Shown piece by piece: positions 18,830-28,115 of a stretch of 57,844 bases of DNA; positions within the stretch are counted from its first letter, which is position 1, and every line of letters starts with the position of its first letter. This DNA is from Rhodothermus sp. GTDB lineage: Bacteria > Bacteroidota > Rhodothermia > Rhodothermales > Rhodothermaceae. The DNA lies in assembly GCA_030950375.1 (NCBI GenBank), contig JAUZRN010000053.1, positions 1 to 57,844 of the forward strand. Direction: 5' to 3'. Both the position numbers and the translations under genes were made by a program. The notes beneath the pieces are model-generated. The model had not been told where the DNA came from. It saw only the letters and a program-made list of their open reading frames with translations, and did no database searches.

Positions 18830-19723
18830 ATGTGGAAAGCGCTGCCGGGACAAGCCGGGCTGCTGGGACTGTTGTTGGGATGGATGGCCTGCCAGCAATC
18901 GCCGGGCGTGGGACAAACAGAAGAAGGGACGTTAATGCCCGGAGCTGTTGAGGTAACCGATACGCTGTGGCGTGGCGTTCTGCTGGCCGGCCGAACACTG
19001 GTGTTAGAAGGGCTGAGCGGCCCGGTGTTGCTGCAGGGAACTGAAGGAGACGTAGCGCGCCTGCGGTTTGTTCGAGCAGGACGCGGTGCCGATGTGGCGG
19101 CTGCTCGTAAAGCACTTCGCCAGATCCAGATACGAGAAGAAGGTACGGCCAGCACTTTTCGGTACCATTTCCAGGCGCGTCGCTCAGCGCTGGCCCGGGT
19201 GCAGGTAGAAGGAACGGTGCCCCGAACCAGTCGGCTGTTGCTTATGCGCACCGGGGGAGCCGTTTGGTTGGAAGGTATTGAAGGGCCTATCCGAATTCAC
19301 CTGGTGGCTGGTGAAGTGCATGTGCGAGAAGCAGCCGACAGCCTGGAAATCCGCCTGCAGAATGGATCGGTGTCAACGCATTTTCGACGCTTGCCCATTG
19401 ATGCCGTGGTAACAATTCAGACGGAAAACGGCGACCTGTGGCTCACCCTACCCCGGGAGGCCGATGCACAGGTTCAGGCCGAGACGGCAGCCGGATCGGT
19501 GCGTATCGAAGACTTAACGTTTGGTAAACGTCGGCTACAACCCCGGGGAGCAGCCGGCGCCCGTTTTGATGGACAACTCGGACAGGGACGAGCCCGCATT
19601 ACGCTTCGTACGGCCCACGGCGACATCGTGCTGCGTAGCGGCGGACCAAACGGCCTGAAACTGCCTGATCAGATGCGTCCGCTCCCGCCAGATACGGTAT
19701 TTCAGGAACCGGGTGCACCGTAG
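18830..19723 (+). CDS. putative lipoprotein with DUF4097-like beta-helix (297 aa)
   Basis: The N-terminus has a signal segment ending in a lipobox-like LGWMAC (Cys22), so a lipid-anchored exported protein is likely. The body consists of repeated short strand patterns (e.g. GGAVWLEGIEGPIRIHLVAG, AVVTIQTENGDLWLTL, ARITLRTAHGDIVLRSG), the hallmark of DUF4097/adhesin-like beta-helical proteins. The function of these is unknown. Its last 22 bases overlap the end of the convergent hemolysin III gene. Confidence 0.7.
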   Translation: MWKALPGQAGLLGLLLGWMACQQSPGVGQTEEGTLMPGAVEVTDTLWRGVLLAGRTLVLEGLSGPVLLQGTEGDVARLRFVRAGRGADVAAARKALRQIQIREEGTASTFRYHFQARRSALARVQVEGTVPRTSRLLLMRTGGAVWLEGIEGPIRIHLVAGEVHVREAADSLEIRLQNGSVSTHFRRLPIDAVVTIQTENGDLWLTLPREADAQVQAETAAGSVRIEDLTFGKRRLQPRGAAGARFDGQLGQGRARITLRTAHGDIVLRSGGPNGLKLPDQMRPLPPDTVFQEPGAP

Positions 19724-20367
19724 CGCAGCACGGCCACATAATGAAAGGCACTGCCGGCCAGCACGAATAGATGCCAGATCGCATGGTGAAAAGGCAGGCG
19801 CTCCCAGCGGTAGAACACTACACCGGCCGTGTAAAGCAGGCCTCCGGCTACTATGAGCACCAATGCGCCTGCTGGCAGATGCTGCCATAGTACCGGAAGC
19901 ATCAGCACGGCCAGCCAGCCCGTGGCGACGTAGAGAGCCGTGGATAGTCGGGGGAAACGACCGGTGAAAAGAAGTTCGAACACCATGCCAGACAGCGCCA
20001 CGGTCCATATCACACCGAGCAACAGGGGCCGCCAGGGAGATGGTACATAAGCCACCAGAAATGGTGTATAGGTGCCCGCGATGAGCAGGTAAATCGCCAC
20101 ATGATCGACTACCTGTAAACGCCGCTTCCACGTGGGCCACTGGATGCTGTGGTAGAGCGTAGAGGCCAGATAAAGCACAATCAGACTACCCCCGAAAATG
20201 AAACAGGCCACCCGCTGCGCAGCGGTTCCACTGCCGCCTGCACGCCAGAGCCAGCCCGTGCCTATCAGACTGAACAGCACGCCGAGACCGTGGGTCAGCG
20301 CATTGGCACGTTCTTCCATGTGTGCCTGATCGGATTTCTGGAGAAAAACGGGACGTTTAAGGCGCAT
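19702..20367 (-). CDS. hemolysin III / PAQR-family membrane protein (221 aa)
   Basis: Seven-helix integral membrane protein of the YqfA/hemolysin III family. The metal-site motifs are present: ALTHGLGVLFS (residues about 23-33), ASTLYHSIQW (about 68-77), DHVAIYLLIAGTYTPFL (about 87-103) and the C-terminal HHAIWHLFVLAGSAFHY. A second in-frame Met at residue 17 (MEERANALTHG) may be the true start. The family is linked to membrane homeostasis; haemolysis is not implied. Confidence 0.88.
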   Translation of the reverse strand: MRLKRPVFLQKSDQAHMEERANALTHGLGVLFSLIGTGWLWRAGGSGTAAQRVACFIFGGSLIVLYLASTLYHSIQWPTWKRRLQVVDHVAIYLLIAGTYTPFLVAYVPSPWRPLLLGVIWTVALSGMVFELLFTGRFPRLSTALYVATGWLAVLMLPVLWQHLPAGALVLIVAGGLLYTAGVVFYRWERLPFHHAIWHLFVLAGSAFHYVAVLRYGAPGS

Positions 20368-20587
20368 CCTTTACCACCAGGATAGTGCTCGGCGCGTGCC
20401 TGTAATGGCTCATAACAACCTGCATGGGCACGTTGCTACTCTTATGGTCACCAGCTCAGGTCTTTCCAGGATATCGCCATCTGGAAGCATCAAAAAGAAA
20501 AGTAAGAGAAAGTGAACTTTTTACAGAGCTATCCGTTTGGATCTCAAAAGTACACAACAACCACACGCAAATCCAGGAGCGTACATC

Positions 20588-21016
20588 GTGGCACAGGCAA
20601 AAGCAGGCGACCACGTCAAAGTCCATTATACCGGTCGCCTTCAGGACGGTACCATTTTCGACTCGTCGCGGGATCGCGAGCCGCTCGAATTCACGCTGGG
20701 GGATGGTGAAGTCATTCCCGGCTTCGAACAGGCGGTTATGGGCATGGAGCCCGGCGAGACCAAGACAGTAACCATTAGCGCTGAAGAGGCCTACGGCCCC
20801 CGACGCGACGACCTGCTCATTGAGGTCGGCCGAGATCAGGTAGCACCGGGACTGGAGCTGGCTGTCGGACAGCAGTTGCAACTGCGGTTGCAGGACGGAC
20901 GCATTATTCCGGTTACCGTAGCCGCCTTGAGCGAAGAGACCGTAACGATCGATGCCAACCATCCGCTGGCTGGCGAAGATCTAACCTTTGAAATCGAACT
21001 GGTTGCCATCGGCTGA
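20588..21016 (+). CDS. SlyD-like FKBP-type peptidyl-prolyl isomerase (142 aa)
   Basis: Cytoplasmic folding helper with prolyl isomerase and chaperone activity. The FKBP half-domain VKVHYTGRLQDGTIFDSS, the GDGEVIPGFEQAV loop and an inserted flap domain (ISAEEAYGPRRDDLLIEV onward) match SlyD. It lacks the His-rich metal-binding tail of E. coli SlyD. The frame opens at 20537, but GTG 20588 is the better start: AGGAG lies eight bases before it and the domain starts immediately after. Confidence 0.92.
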   Translation: MAQAKAGDHVKVHYTGRLQDGTIFDSSRDREPLEFTLGDGEVIPGFEQAVMGMEPGETKTVTISAEEAYGPRRDDLLIEVGRDQVAPGLELAVGQQLQLRLQDGRIIPVTVAALSEETVTIDANHPLAGEDLTFEIELVAIG

Positions 21017-21040
21017 GCAACCTGTGGCAGCCGACCTGAC

Positions 21041-21072
21041 AAACCGCCCCGGTCACGGGGCGGTTTGTTGTT
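21041..21072 (+). terminator. Rho-independent terminator of the SlyD-like gene
   Basis: Perfect 10-bp stem AAACCGCCCC/GGGGCGGTTT (21041-21050 with 21057-21066), six-base loop, then GTTGTTG. It is 24 bases after the stop codon. The A-rich left side lets it act in both directions. Confidence 0.85.
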
Positions 21073-21237
21073 GAGACCGGGGGCTGCGGGCGGTATCGTC
21101 GCGCCCGATAGCGTTGCTGAAACAGGCGACCCTGTACATACAGGGCGTGGCGGCTCGGTTGCGGCGAGTACTCCGGAAGTGGGGAGTTTTTCATCAACGG
21201 GTAGGGTATCCTCTCTCCCGTGAGTGCTCTGGATCAT

Positions 21238-22371
21238 CTACGGCTTGCGGATATGCGCTGGCACACAATAACGCATAATCAAGGGCCCTTCATATCGTTG
21301 AAGATAGTCAATGATGGTATAGACACAACCCCGGGCGTCTACGGCTAATCCTGTGTAAGCAGGCGGATCGAGCCGATATTTGTAAAGCGTACGGGTGTGC
21401 AGGTTGACGATGTGGAGCTCCCATCCACCGAGCCACCTTTTCGGATTGCTCGCCTGGTGCCCATTGTAGAGGGCAAGAACAAGCGACGGAAGGCCGTTGC
21501 CACTGAGGAGCGCCATTGTCCGGTAGGCATAGCGGGTATCAGGGCGTGTAGCTCGTGCCGGCTGGCCCTCGATCGAACGCACCTCAAAGACGGGATCGAA
21601 TCCATCGGCCCCACGCAGCGTCCAGATCTGCCGGCCATCCAGACGGTAGACTTCCCAAAAATCCGTATAGAAATAAGCCGTAATAGCCCATTGCGTCACA
21701 GGGTCGTATCGAACCCAGCGCTGATAGGCATGCTGGCGTACGGCCAGCGGCAGGCGGGAAGAGCCCGGGGGATCGTCTCCCAGCGTTCGAAGCAACCGTC
21801 CGCTGGGCCAGTGAAGGAGGGCCAGACGGCCGGATGGTAGAAAACCGCTGGCTACCAGAAGCGTGTCGTTTACCCAGGCCAGGTCGAACAAATCAAACGC
21901 TGTCTGAAAGGTTACCTGCTCGCTGAATACTGGAGCATCACCGTAACTCAAGGGCGATAACTTCAGAAAAAGCAAGCGGCGCTGCCGCCGGTCCCATACC
22001 CAGATGCCCTCCGGACGTGAAGGATCCGAAAGCAAAGCCCAGAGGCTACTGATTTCCAGCGGGCCTTCCCCTGCGCTTCCTACACTGGCTACATAGCGGC
22101 CCGTAGGAAGATGGATAATGTGAAGCGGAGGGTGTAACGATCCGTCCCCTACGATTAAATATTCCTGCCAGACCAATAGCTTGGAAGGTCGGCCTAACGC
22201 TTCACCCTCAAAGAAGATCTCGCCCTTTAACGTATCCAGCGGTTCCGCTGTAGGCGTACCCGCCGATAAGGCAGAGGGAACGGGCTGGGAGGGAGATAGA
22301 CGCAACCAGTACACACCGATCCCCACCAGCCCAATCCCCAGGACAAAAAGCATCCACCTGCTCGGCTTCAT
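21238..22371 (-). CDS. membrane-anchored 6-bladed beta-propeller protein (377 aa)
   Basis: An uncleaved-looking N-terminal anchor (PSRWMLFVLGIGLVGIGVYW) is followed by repeats typical of the Bacteroidota TolB-like/6-bladed propeller family: PSKLLVWQEYLIVGDG, HIIHLPTGRYVASVGSAGEG, SRPEGIWVWDRRQRRLLFLK, GRQIWTLRGADG and a final GLAVDARGCVYTI. The frame is open to 22395; Met at 22371 puts the Lys-Pro-Ser-Arg charge cluster just before the helix and is preferred. Function is unknown. In Bacteroides such genes often neighbour very small exported peptides, and one is found just upstream here. Confidence 0.75.
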   Translation of the reverse strand: MKPSRWMLFVLGIGLVGIGVYWLRLSPSQPVPSALSAGTPTAEPLDTLKGEIFFEGEALGRPSKLLVWQEYLIVGDGSLHPPLHIIHLPTGRYVASVGSAGEGPLEISSLWALLSDPSRPEGIWVWDRRQRRLLFLKLSPLSYGDAPVFSEQVTFQTAFDLFDLAWVNDTLLVASGFLPSGRLALLHWPSGRLLRTLGDDPPGSSRLPLAVRQHAYQRWVRYDPVTQWAITAYFYTDFWEVYRLDGRQIWTLRGADGFDPVFEVRSIEGQPARATRPDTRYAYRTMALLSGNGLPSLVLALYNGHQASNPKRWLGGWELHIVNLHTRTLYKYRLDPPAYTGLAVDARGCVYTIIDYLQRYEGPLIMRYCVPAHIRKP

Positions 22372-22504
22372 AGACTGAACGTACGCGCTATTCAATGATA
22401 ATAATGGGTGAACAAGGTCCCGGTACGTATTCTTTGTTTTCGTAATTCTTCCCTTTCAACCCGCAGACAGCGTTTTCATAGGGACAGCAGGAGCCATCCC
22501 CACA

Positions 22505-22603
22505 CTACGCTTCTTGAATGACGGTTGCCTGTTCTGGGGATCCCGAAGGGGTTACGCTGAGCGGTAGTACTGAGAGGGTGAACAATAGCAGCAGCCTTTT
22601 CAT
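22505..22603 (-). CDS. tiny exported peptide (32 aa), probable
   Basis: A 32-codon frame from ATG (22601-22603) to TAG (22505-22507). It starts Met-Lys-Arg, then a hydrophobic core LLLLFTLSVLPLSV and a polar tail ending VIQEA: a signal-peptide plan with a short mature part. A perfect GGAGGT lies five bases before the ATG, the best ribosome-binding site in this region. It is on the same strand as, and about 130 bases upstream of, the propeller gene. It has no homologue that I recognise. The alternative is a leader or a decayed lipoprotein start. Confidence 0.5.
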   Translation of the reverse strand: MKRLLLLFTLSVLPLSVTPSGSPEQATVIQEA

Positions 22604-23140
22604 AACGCACCTCCATGCTGATTGGCGTTCGCACCCGATGGGTTAGAGATCGATCGTCGGGGGTGCGGGCCAGGCGATCGATCCCGGGACTTAATTAACA
22701 CACACACACAGTCAAGTGCTTGCTGCATCCAGAGATAGCGATCATTCAGGGAAGTATGGCATGTTTTTTGCAAAGTTATGGAAGAATGGATGAAGCCCTT
22801 CCGACCGGGGATGCGCTGCTTCACGTGGTAGGGGCGTTGTGTGTTGGAGAGCAGCCATGATCTCGGGTGCTATAGGAACTGGATAATAGGAAGGCCTTTC
22901 GGATCGGTCTTGTTGGGAAAGAGCGGCGGCGCGTCTGCAGTCCAGCTACGCAGCCTTTCATTGTCTCGGAAGGAGGGGGATTGATGGTCAGAACGCCTGC
23001 AGCGGTCGAGTGGCGTGTTTTCCTGAAGCGTATTTTTGCTCTATTTTAAAAGGTCACCCAGATGGCGCGCTGCTGATCGGCCGGTCAGCTCGGGCGGCCT
23101 TTCCACAGAGCAGTTGCTTGCAACCGATAGTACAAGACGT
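22604..23140. other. long intergenic region with simple repeat and inverted repeat
   Basis: It separates the tiny peptide gene from the antiporter gene. It holds a 9-bp inverted repeat GATCGATCG/CGATCGATC (22648-22656 and 22675-22683) and a (CA)6 tract at 22699-22710. The open frames here lack ribosome-binding sites and any family pattern. The divergent promoters of both neighbours must lie within it. Confidence 0.6.
22699..22710. repeat. (CA)6 dinucleotide repeat
   Basis: Six CA units, preceded by TTAATTAA and followed by GTCAAG. Read on the minus strand it is TTGAC-(TG)6-TTAATTAA, i.e. a repeat lying between two promoter-like hexamers. Confidence 0.9.
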
Positions 23141-25696
23141 ATGGAGTCTATCGTACTGGGCATCGTCGCCGTGCTGGTGCTGGGCGTAGGCGCTCAGTGG
23201 CTGGCCTGGCGTTTCCGGCTTCCCTCGATTCTATTGCTGCTTACGTTCGGGTTTGTAGCCGGACCTGTTACCGGGCTATTGCCGCCCGATGCCTTGCAGG
23301 GCGACTGGGTGTTTGCGTTTGTTTCGTTGTCGATCGGTATTATCCTGTTTGAGGGGGGATTGAACCTGCGGCTGTCGGAATTGCGCGAGGTGGGAAAGGC
23401 CGTCCGCAACCTGATCACCGTGGGGGTGCTGGTCACCTGGGTACTGGCCGGGTTGGCGGCTTACTACATTGTGGGGCTCAACCCGAGTCTGTCGGTACTG
23501 GTGGGGGCCATTCTGACGGTGACCGGTCCTACTGTGGTCATTCCGTTGTTGCGTCATGTGCGGCCGTCGGGACGCATAGGGGCCGTGGCGAAGTGGGAAG
23601 GTATTACGGTTGACCCAGTAGGTGCCATTCTGGCCGTGTTTGTATTGGAAACCATCCTGCTACTGGAGACGGCCCCGGGGCTTACGGAAAACCTGGGGAC
23701 GGCTGTGTGGCATGCGGTTGAAGGTTTATTGCTGACGGTTACGATCAGCGTGGGGATCAGTGTACTCGGGGCTGCGCTGTTAATTCTATTGCTCTACCGG
23801 CGTTTGATCCCTGACTATCTGCAGAGCCCGATAGCCCTGATGGTAGTGGTGGCGACGTTTGCGCTGTCGAACGTGTTGCAGGAGGAGTCGGGATTGCTGG
23901 AGGTGACGCTGCTGGGTATCATCCTGGCAAACCAGCGCTACGTGCCGGTACGTCGCATTACGGAGTTCAAAGAGGACCTGCAGGTCCTTTTGATCTCCAG
24001 CCTGTTCATTGTGCTGAGCGCCCGCTTGGATATTGAAACACTGCGCTTTATTGAGGAAGAGGCACTGCTGTTTCTGGTTGCGCTGGTGCTGGTGGTACGT
24101 CCGGTAGCCGTATGGATTTCGACGCTGGGTACGAAGCTGAACTGGCGCGAGAAAATATTCCTATCCTGGCTGGCACCACGGGGAATTGTGGCGGCAGCCG
24201 TGGCGTCGCTGTTTGCTTTTCGCATGGAGACGCTTTACCCGACGCAGGCACAGGCTATGGTACCGCTTGTCTTTCTGGTGATTGTAGGGACTGTAGCCCT
24301 CTACGGATTGACTGTCGCCCCCCTGGCTCGTTTTCTGAAACTGGCCGATCCCAATCCGCAGGGCGTGCTGATTCTGGGAGCGCATCTCTGGGCACGGCGT
24401 CTGGCAATGCTGTTGCGTGATCTGGGATTCAGGGTATTGCTGATCGACTCGAATGCAGACAACATTGCCCGGGCACGACGTGCGCGTCTGTCGGCCGTTC
24501 GGGTCAATGCCCTGTCTGAGGCCGTACTGGACGAGCTGGACCTGAGCGGTATTGGCTATTTTCTGGCGTTGACCCCGAATGACGAGGTGAACGCGCTGGC
24601 TGCCTTACACTTCGCCGAGATTTTCGACAGCACCTCTGTCTTTCAGCTGACTACCCGTACCGAAGGCAGCGAGCAGGATCTTCCCGCGCACCTGCGGGGA
24701 CGGCCGCTTTTTGGCCGGAAGGTAACCTACTCAATCCTTACTGAACGCTTCAATCAAGGGGGGGAGCTCCGCGTAGTCGAACTGTCGGAGGAGATGCCTT
24801 ATGAAGCCTTACTGGAAGCATACGAAGGGGATTTGATCCTGCTTTTTGTGGTGCGGGGTAGTGAGTTGTTGATCCACGCCGAGGAAGGACAATTGACGCC
24901 GCAACCGGGCGACAAGGTGGTCGTGTTTCTGCCGCCGCGGGCGCGCGAGAAGGAAGAAGTGGAGGCGATTGCATTTGAGCAGCTGGTCACCCGGTCCTTC
25001 GTACGTGACCTGGATGACTGCGCTCCTTTCGAGGAGCTGGTAGAGGATGTCTCGGCACAGATGGCGCAGCGACTACCTGTGACGGCGGTGCGTTTACGGC
25101 AGGGATTTCTCGACGGTGCCCGCTATGGTCTGATGCCCATCACGCACGGCGTGGCGCTGGCACACCTGCGCGTACCCGAGATTGAGGAGCCAGAGCTCAT
25201 GCTGGTGCGTTGCCGCCAGGGAGTTCGGATCGCCGTAGATAGCGAGTCCGTGGAGTCGCCGGCAGCTTCAGGCCACTCGGAGACCGTCTATGCCATCCTG
25301 TTTCTGGTCAGCCCGGAAGAAGATCCAGGTAAGCACCTGCGCACGCTCGCTTACCTGGCCTCGCGCATCGATGAACCGGACTTTCTGGACCGCTGGCGTC
25401 ATGCATCCGACGAACTGGAGTTGAAAGCGACGCTGCTGGACCCCGAGCACTTCCTGATGCTGACGCTGCGCCCTGACGACGAGTCGGCCACATGGATCGG
25501 ACACGACGTCGGTGAGCTGGACTTGCCGGTCTCCTGCCAGGTAGCTCTGGTGCAGCGCCAGCAAAAACGCTTTGCCCCGGGCCCCTACACACGCCTGCAG
25601 GAAGGCGATCGGTTGATAATCATCGGGGAAGCTTCGGGTATTCGCGCGCTGCGCCAGCGCTTCCCATCAGCCTGGCCGACTGTTGCGTCGGTGTAG
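23141..25696 (+). CDS. CPA-type cation/proton antiporter with RCK (TrkA-N/C) domains (851 aa)
   Basis: Residues about 1-410 form a 12-13-helix Na+/H+ exchanger domain with GFVAGPVTGLLPP, ISLSIGIILFEGGLNLRL-like and VTGPTVVIPLLRHVRP patterns and the late SWLAPRGIVAAAVASLF motif of the NhaP/CPA1 group. After it comes an NAD-binding RCK_N domain (LILGAHLWARRLAMLL, then IDSN at the second strand; about 408-540), a TrkA_C-like domain near 570-640 and a further 200 residues of unclear fold. Probable role: K+ or Na+ export regulated by nucleotide. ATG 23141 is chosen over upstream 23036 because it directly begins the first helix. Confidence 0.88.
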   Translation: MESIVLGIVAVLVLGVGAQWLAWRFRLPSILLLLTFGFVAGPVTGLLPPDALQGDWVFAFVSLSIGIILFEGGLNLRLSELREVGKAVRNLITVGVLVTWVLAGLAAYYIVGLNPSLSVLVGAILTVTGPTVVIPLLRHVRPSGRIGAVAKWEGITVDPVGAILAVFVLETILLLETAPGLTENLGTAVWHAVEGLLLTVTISVGISVLGAALLILLLYRRLIPDYLQSPIALMVVVATFALSNVLQEESGLLEVTLLGIILANQRYVPVRRITEFKEDLQVLLISSLFIVLSARLDIETLRFIEEEALLFLVALVLVVRPVAVWISTLGTKLNWREKIFLSWLAPRGIVAAAVASLFAFRMETLYPTQAQAMVPLVFLVIVGTVALYGLTVAPLARFLKLADPNPQGVLILGAHLWARRLAMLLRDLGFRVLLIDSNADNIARARRARLSAVRVNALSEAVLDELDLSGIGYFLALTPNDEVNALAALHFAEIFDSTSVFQLTTRTEGSEQDLPAHLRGRPLFGRKVTYSILTERFNQGGELRVVELSEEMPYEALLEAYEGDLILLFVVRGSELLIHAEEGQLTPQPGDKVVVFLPPRAREKEEVEAIAFEQLVTRSFVRDLDDCAPFEELVEDVSAQMAQRLPVTAVRLRQGFLDGARYGLMPITHGVALAHLRVPEIEEPELMLVRCRQGVRIAVDSESVESPAASGHSETVYAILFLVSPEEDPGKHLRTLAYLASRIDEPDFLDRWRHASDELELKATLLDPEHFLMLTLRPDDESATWIGHDVGELDLPVSCQVALVQRQQKRFAPGPYTRLQEGDRLIIIGEASGIRALRQRFPSAWPTVASV

Positions 25697-25717
25697 GGGT
25701 ATAGCGGACGCGGAGTG

Positions 25718-28042
25718 CTACGGAACCGTTGCTGAAAGGCGCGCGCGTAGCCGGTGGGCTGCCTCGACCATGTGGCGGAGGGCGGGCTCCGCTTCTTCCC
25801 AGCGCCGTGTCTTAAGGCCACAATCGGGATTGACCCAGAGGCGTTCGGCCGGAATCACCGCAAGGGCGCGTTCCAGCAGTGCCTCGATTTCTTCTACCGA
25901 AGGCACCCGAGGTGAATGGATGTCGTAAACGCCGGGGCCGACCGCATTCGGATACTGAAAACGGCGGAAGGCTTCCAGCAATGACATGCCCGATCGGGCC
26001 GCTTCGATAGAGATTACATCAGCATCGAGGGCGACGATGGCCTCCAGGATGTCCTCAAAATCGGCATAGCACATGTGGGTATGGATCTGCGTCTCGTCGC
26101 GTACGACGCTGGCCGTCAGGCGGAAGCATTCGACCGCCCAGTCCAGATAGGCCGGCCAATCACGGCGGCGTAGCGGTAGTCCTTCGCGCAGGGCTGGCTC
26201 GTCGATCTGGATGATAGCGATGCCGGCGGCTTCAAGGTCGGCCACTTCGTCGCGGAGCGCCAGCGCAAGCTGGCGACAGGTGTCGGCTCGGGGCTGATCG
26301 TCGCGCACGAACGACCACTGCAGGATGGTTACCGGACCGGTCAGAATGCCTTTGACCGGACGCGAGGTGCAACGCTGGGCATACGTGATCCACCGAACGG
26401 TCATGGGACCGCGCCGCGCCACATCGCCGTACAGGATGGGCGGACGCACGCAGCGGGTACCGTAGCTCTGTACCCAGCCGTTGCGGGTAACCAGAAAGCC
26501 CTGAAGCTGCTCAGCAAAATATTCGACCATGTCGGTGCGCTCGGGCTCACCGTGTACAAGTACGTCCAGCCCGATGGCTTCCTGACGGGCAATCGTTTCG
26601 GCAATGGTGGCTTCCAGAAACTGCTCATAGGCTTTACGAGAGAGGGCGCCCCGGCGCAGAGCCGCCCGTTTTTTGCGTAGCGTGTCGGTCTGCGGAAATG
26701 AACCAATCGTCGTGGTAGGTAGCAGCGGCAGGTTCAGCCGCTCCTGCTGCAGCGCATACCGTTCGGCAAAGGGACGCTTTCGACGCGCCATATCAGGCGA
26801 AAGGTGCGCGAGGCGCTGGCGCACAGCCGGGTCGATACGGCGTGGTGAGGTCAACCGCTCGGACCGGGCTTTGCGAGCAGCTTCGAGTCGATCGCGTACG
26901 ACTGACTCACCTTCGTTGACGAGACGCTTCAGCGTCGCCAGCTCTTCCAGCTTCTGACGCGCGAAGGCTAACCAGGGACGGATCTCCGGGTCGAGATTCG
27001 TTTCAGTTGCCAGATCAATTGGTACATGCAGGAGTGAGCACGAGGGGGCGATCCAGACCCGTTCCTGTCCAAGTGCGTCGATGGCTCTTCGTAGTACAGA
27101 AGCAGCTGCCTCGAGATCGGCGCGCCAGACATTGCGGCCATCAATGAGGCCCAGGGATAATATGCAGTCTTCAGGGAAATGTGCCAGGGCTGGCTCGAGC
27201 TGCTCGGGAGCCCGCACCAGGTCGAGGTGTATGGCGGCTACCGGCAGCTTGAGTGTCGGCAATAAGTTCTCTTCCAGGCTACCAAAGTATGTGGTCAGTA
27301 CCAGCGCTGGGTGCTCAGGCCGGCTCAGTGCAGTGTAGGCCTGCTGATAGGCCCGGTGTACTGTAGGCGGTAGATCAAGCACCAGACACGGCTCATCCAT
27401 CTGTACGTAGCGGGCACCGGCCACCTTCAGCCGACGCAACACCTCGGCATAGACGGGCAGCAGACGGTCGAGCAGACTCAGTGGATCAAAGTGGTCTGTC
27501 GCCGGCTTACCCAGCAGCAAAAACGAAACCGGTCCCAGCAGCACCGGTCGCGTTTCTATGCCCAAGGTTTTGGCCTCCAGGTATTCATCAATGGGTTTGG
27601 TCGTGGCGAGCCGGAAAGTCTGCTCGGGGTGGAATTCGGGCACGAGGTAGTGGTAGTTCGTATCGAACCACTTGGTCATCTCCAGGGGGGGCACGCCGGC
27701 CCTCTCCAGACCATGGGCTTCCAGATCCTTTTCCTGAACGCCCCGGGCCATTGCAAAGTACGTCGTCAGGTCAACGACTTCGCCCTGCCAGCCGAAGCGT
27801 TCGGGTACGGCCCCCACGAGTGCAATCGTATCGAGCACGTGGTCATAGAGCGAAAAGTCGTTTGATGGAATCTGGTCCAGTCCAGCTTCCTGTTGCCACT
27901 GCCAGTGGCGTGCACGTAGCTGTCGGGCTGTTGCCAGCAGTTCGTCTTCCGAGATGCGGCCAGCCCAGTATCCTTCGACGGCCCACTTCAATTCGCGGTT
28001 AGGTCCGATGCGGGGAAAACCCAGATTGGTTGCCTGGATCAT
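25718..28042 (-). CDS. metE: cobalamin-independent methionine synthase (774 aa)
   Basis: Transfers a methyl group from methyltetrahydrofolate triglutamate to homocysteine without B12. It has the usual two barrels: N-terminal TNLGFPRIGPNRELKWAVE (residues 4-22) and a C-terminal catalytic barrel with Zn ligands His656 and Cys658 (HTHMCYADF), Glu about 680 and Cys741 (NPDCGLKTR). It is complete. The ATG has no strong ribosome-binding site. It lies 73 bases after nrdB on the same strand, with no terminator or second riboswitch in the gap, so it is probably the third gene of the B12-controlled operon. Confidence 0.96.
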   Translation of the reverse strand: MIQATNLGFPRIGPNRELKWAVEGYWAGRISEDELLATARQLRARHWQWQQEAGLDQIPSNDFSLYDHVLDTIALVGAVPERFGWQGEVVDLTTYFAMARGVQEKDLEAHGLERAGVPPLEMTKWFDTNYHYLVPEFHPEQTFRLATTKPIDEYLEAKTLGIETRPVLLGPVSFLLLGKPATDHFDPLSLLDRLLPVYAEVLRRLKVAGARYVQMDEPCLVLDLPPTVHRAYQQAYTALSRPEHPALVLTTYFGSLEENLLPTLKLPVAAIHLDLVRAPEQLEPALAHFPEDCILSLGLIDGRNVWRADLEAAASVLRRAIDALGQERVWIAPSCSLLHVPIDLATETNLDPEIRPWLAFARQKLEELATLKRLVNEGESVVRDRLEAARKARSERLTSPRRIDPAVRQRLAHLSPDMARRKRPFAERYALQQERLNLPLLPTTTIGSFPQTDTLRKKRAALRRGALSRKAYEQFLEATIAETIARQEAIGLDVLVHGEPERTDMVEYFAEQLQGFLVTRNGWVQSYGTRCVRPPILYGDVARRGPMTVRWITYAQRCTSRPVKGILTGPVTILQWSFVRDDQPRADTCRQLALALRDEVADLEAAGIAIIQIDEPALREGLPLRRRDWPAYLDWAVECFRLTASVVRDETQIHTHMCYADFEDILEAIVALDADVISIEAARSGMSLLEAFRRFQYPNAVGPGVYDIHSPRVPSVEEIEALLERALAVIPAERLWVNPDCGLKTRRWEEAEPALRHMVEAAHRLRARLSATVP

Positions 28043-28115
28043 GGTCGCTGGATAGTTTCAATGAAATGTTACGAAGGTTGGTGTTGGTGTATTGTACCGC
28101 CTTCTTGCTTTGCTA

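Noticed and set aside
19702-19723. convergent overlap of lipoprotein and hemolysin III genes
   Set aside because: A 22-base tail-to-tail overlap is common in compact genomes and needs no special explanation.
28043-28115. separate B12 riboswitch or terminator for metE
   Set aside because: The gap is only 73 bases, shorter than any cobalamin aptamer, and shows no B12 box or stem with a T-run.
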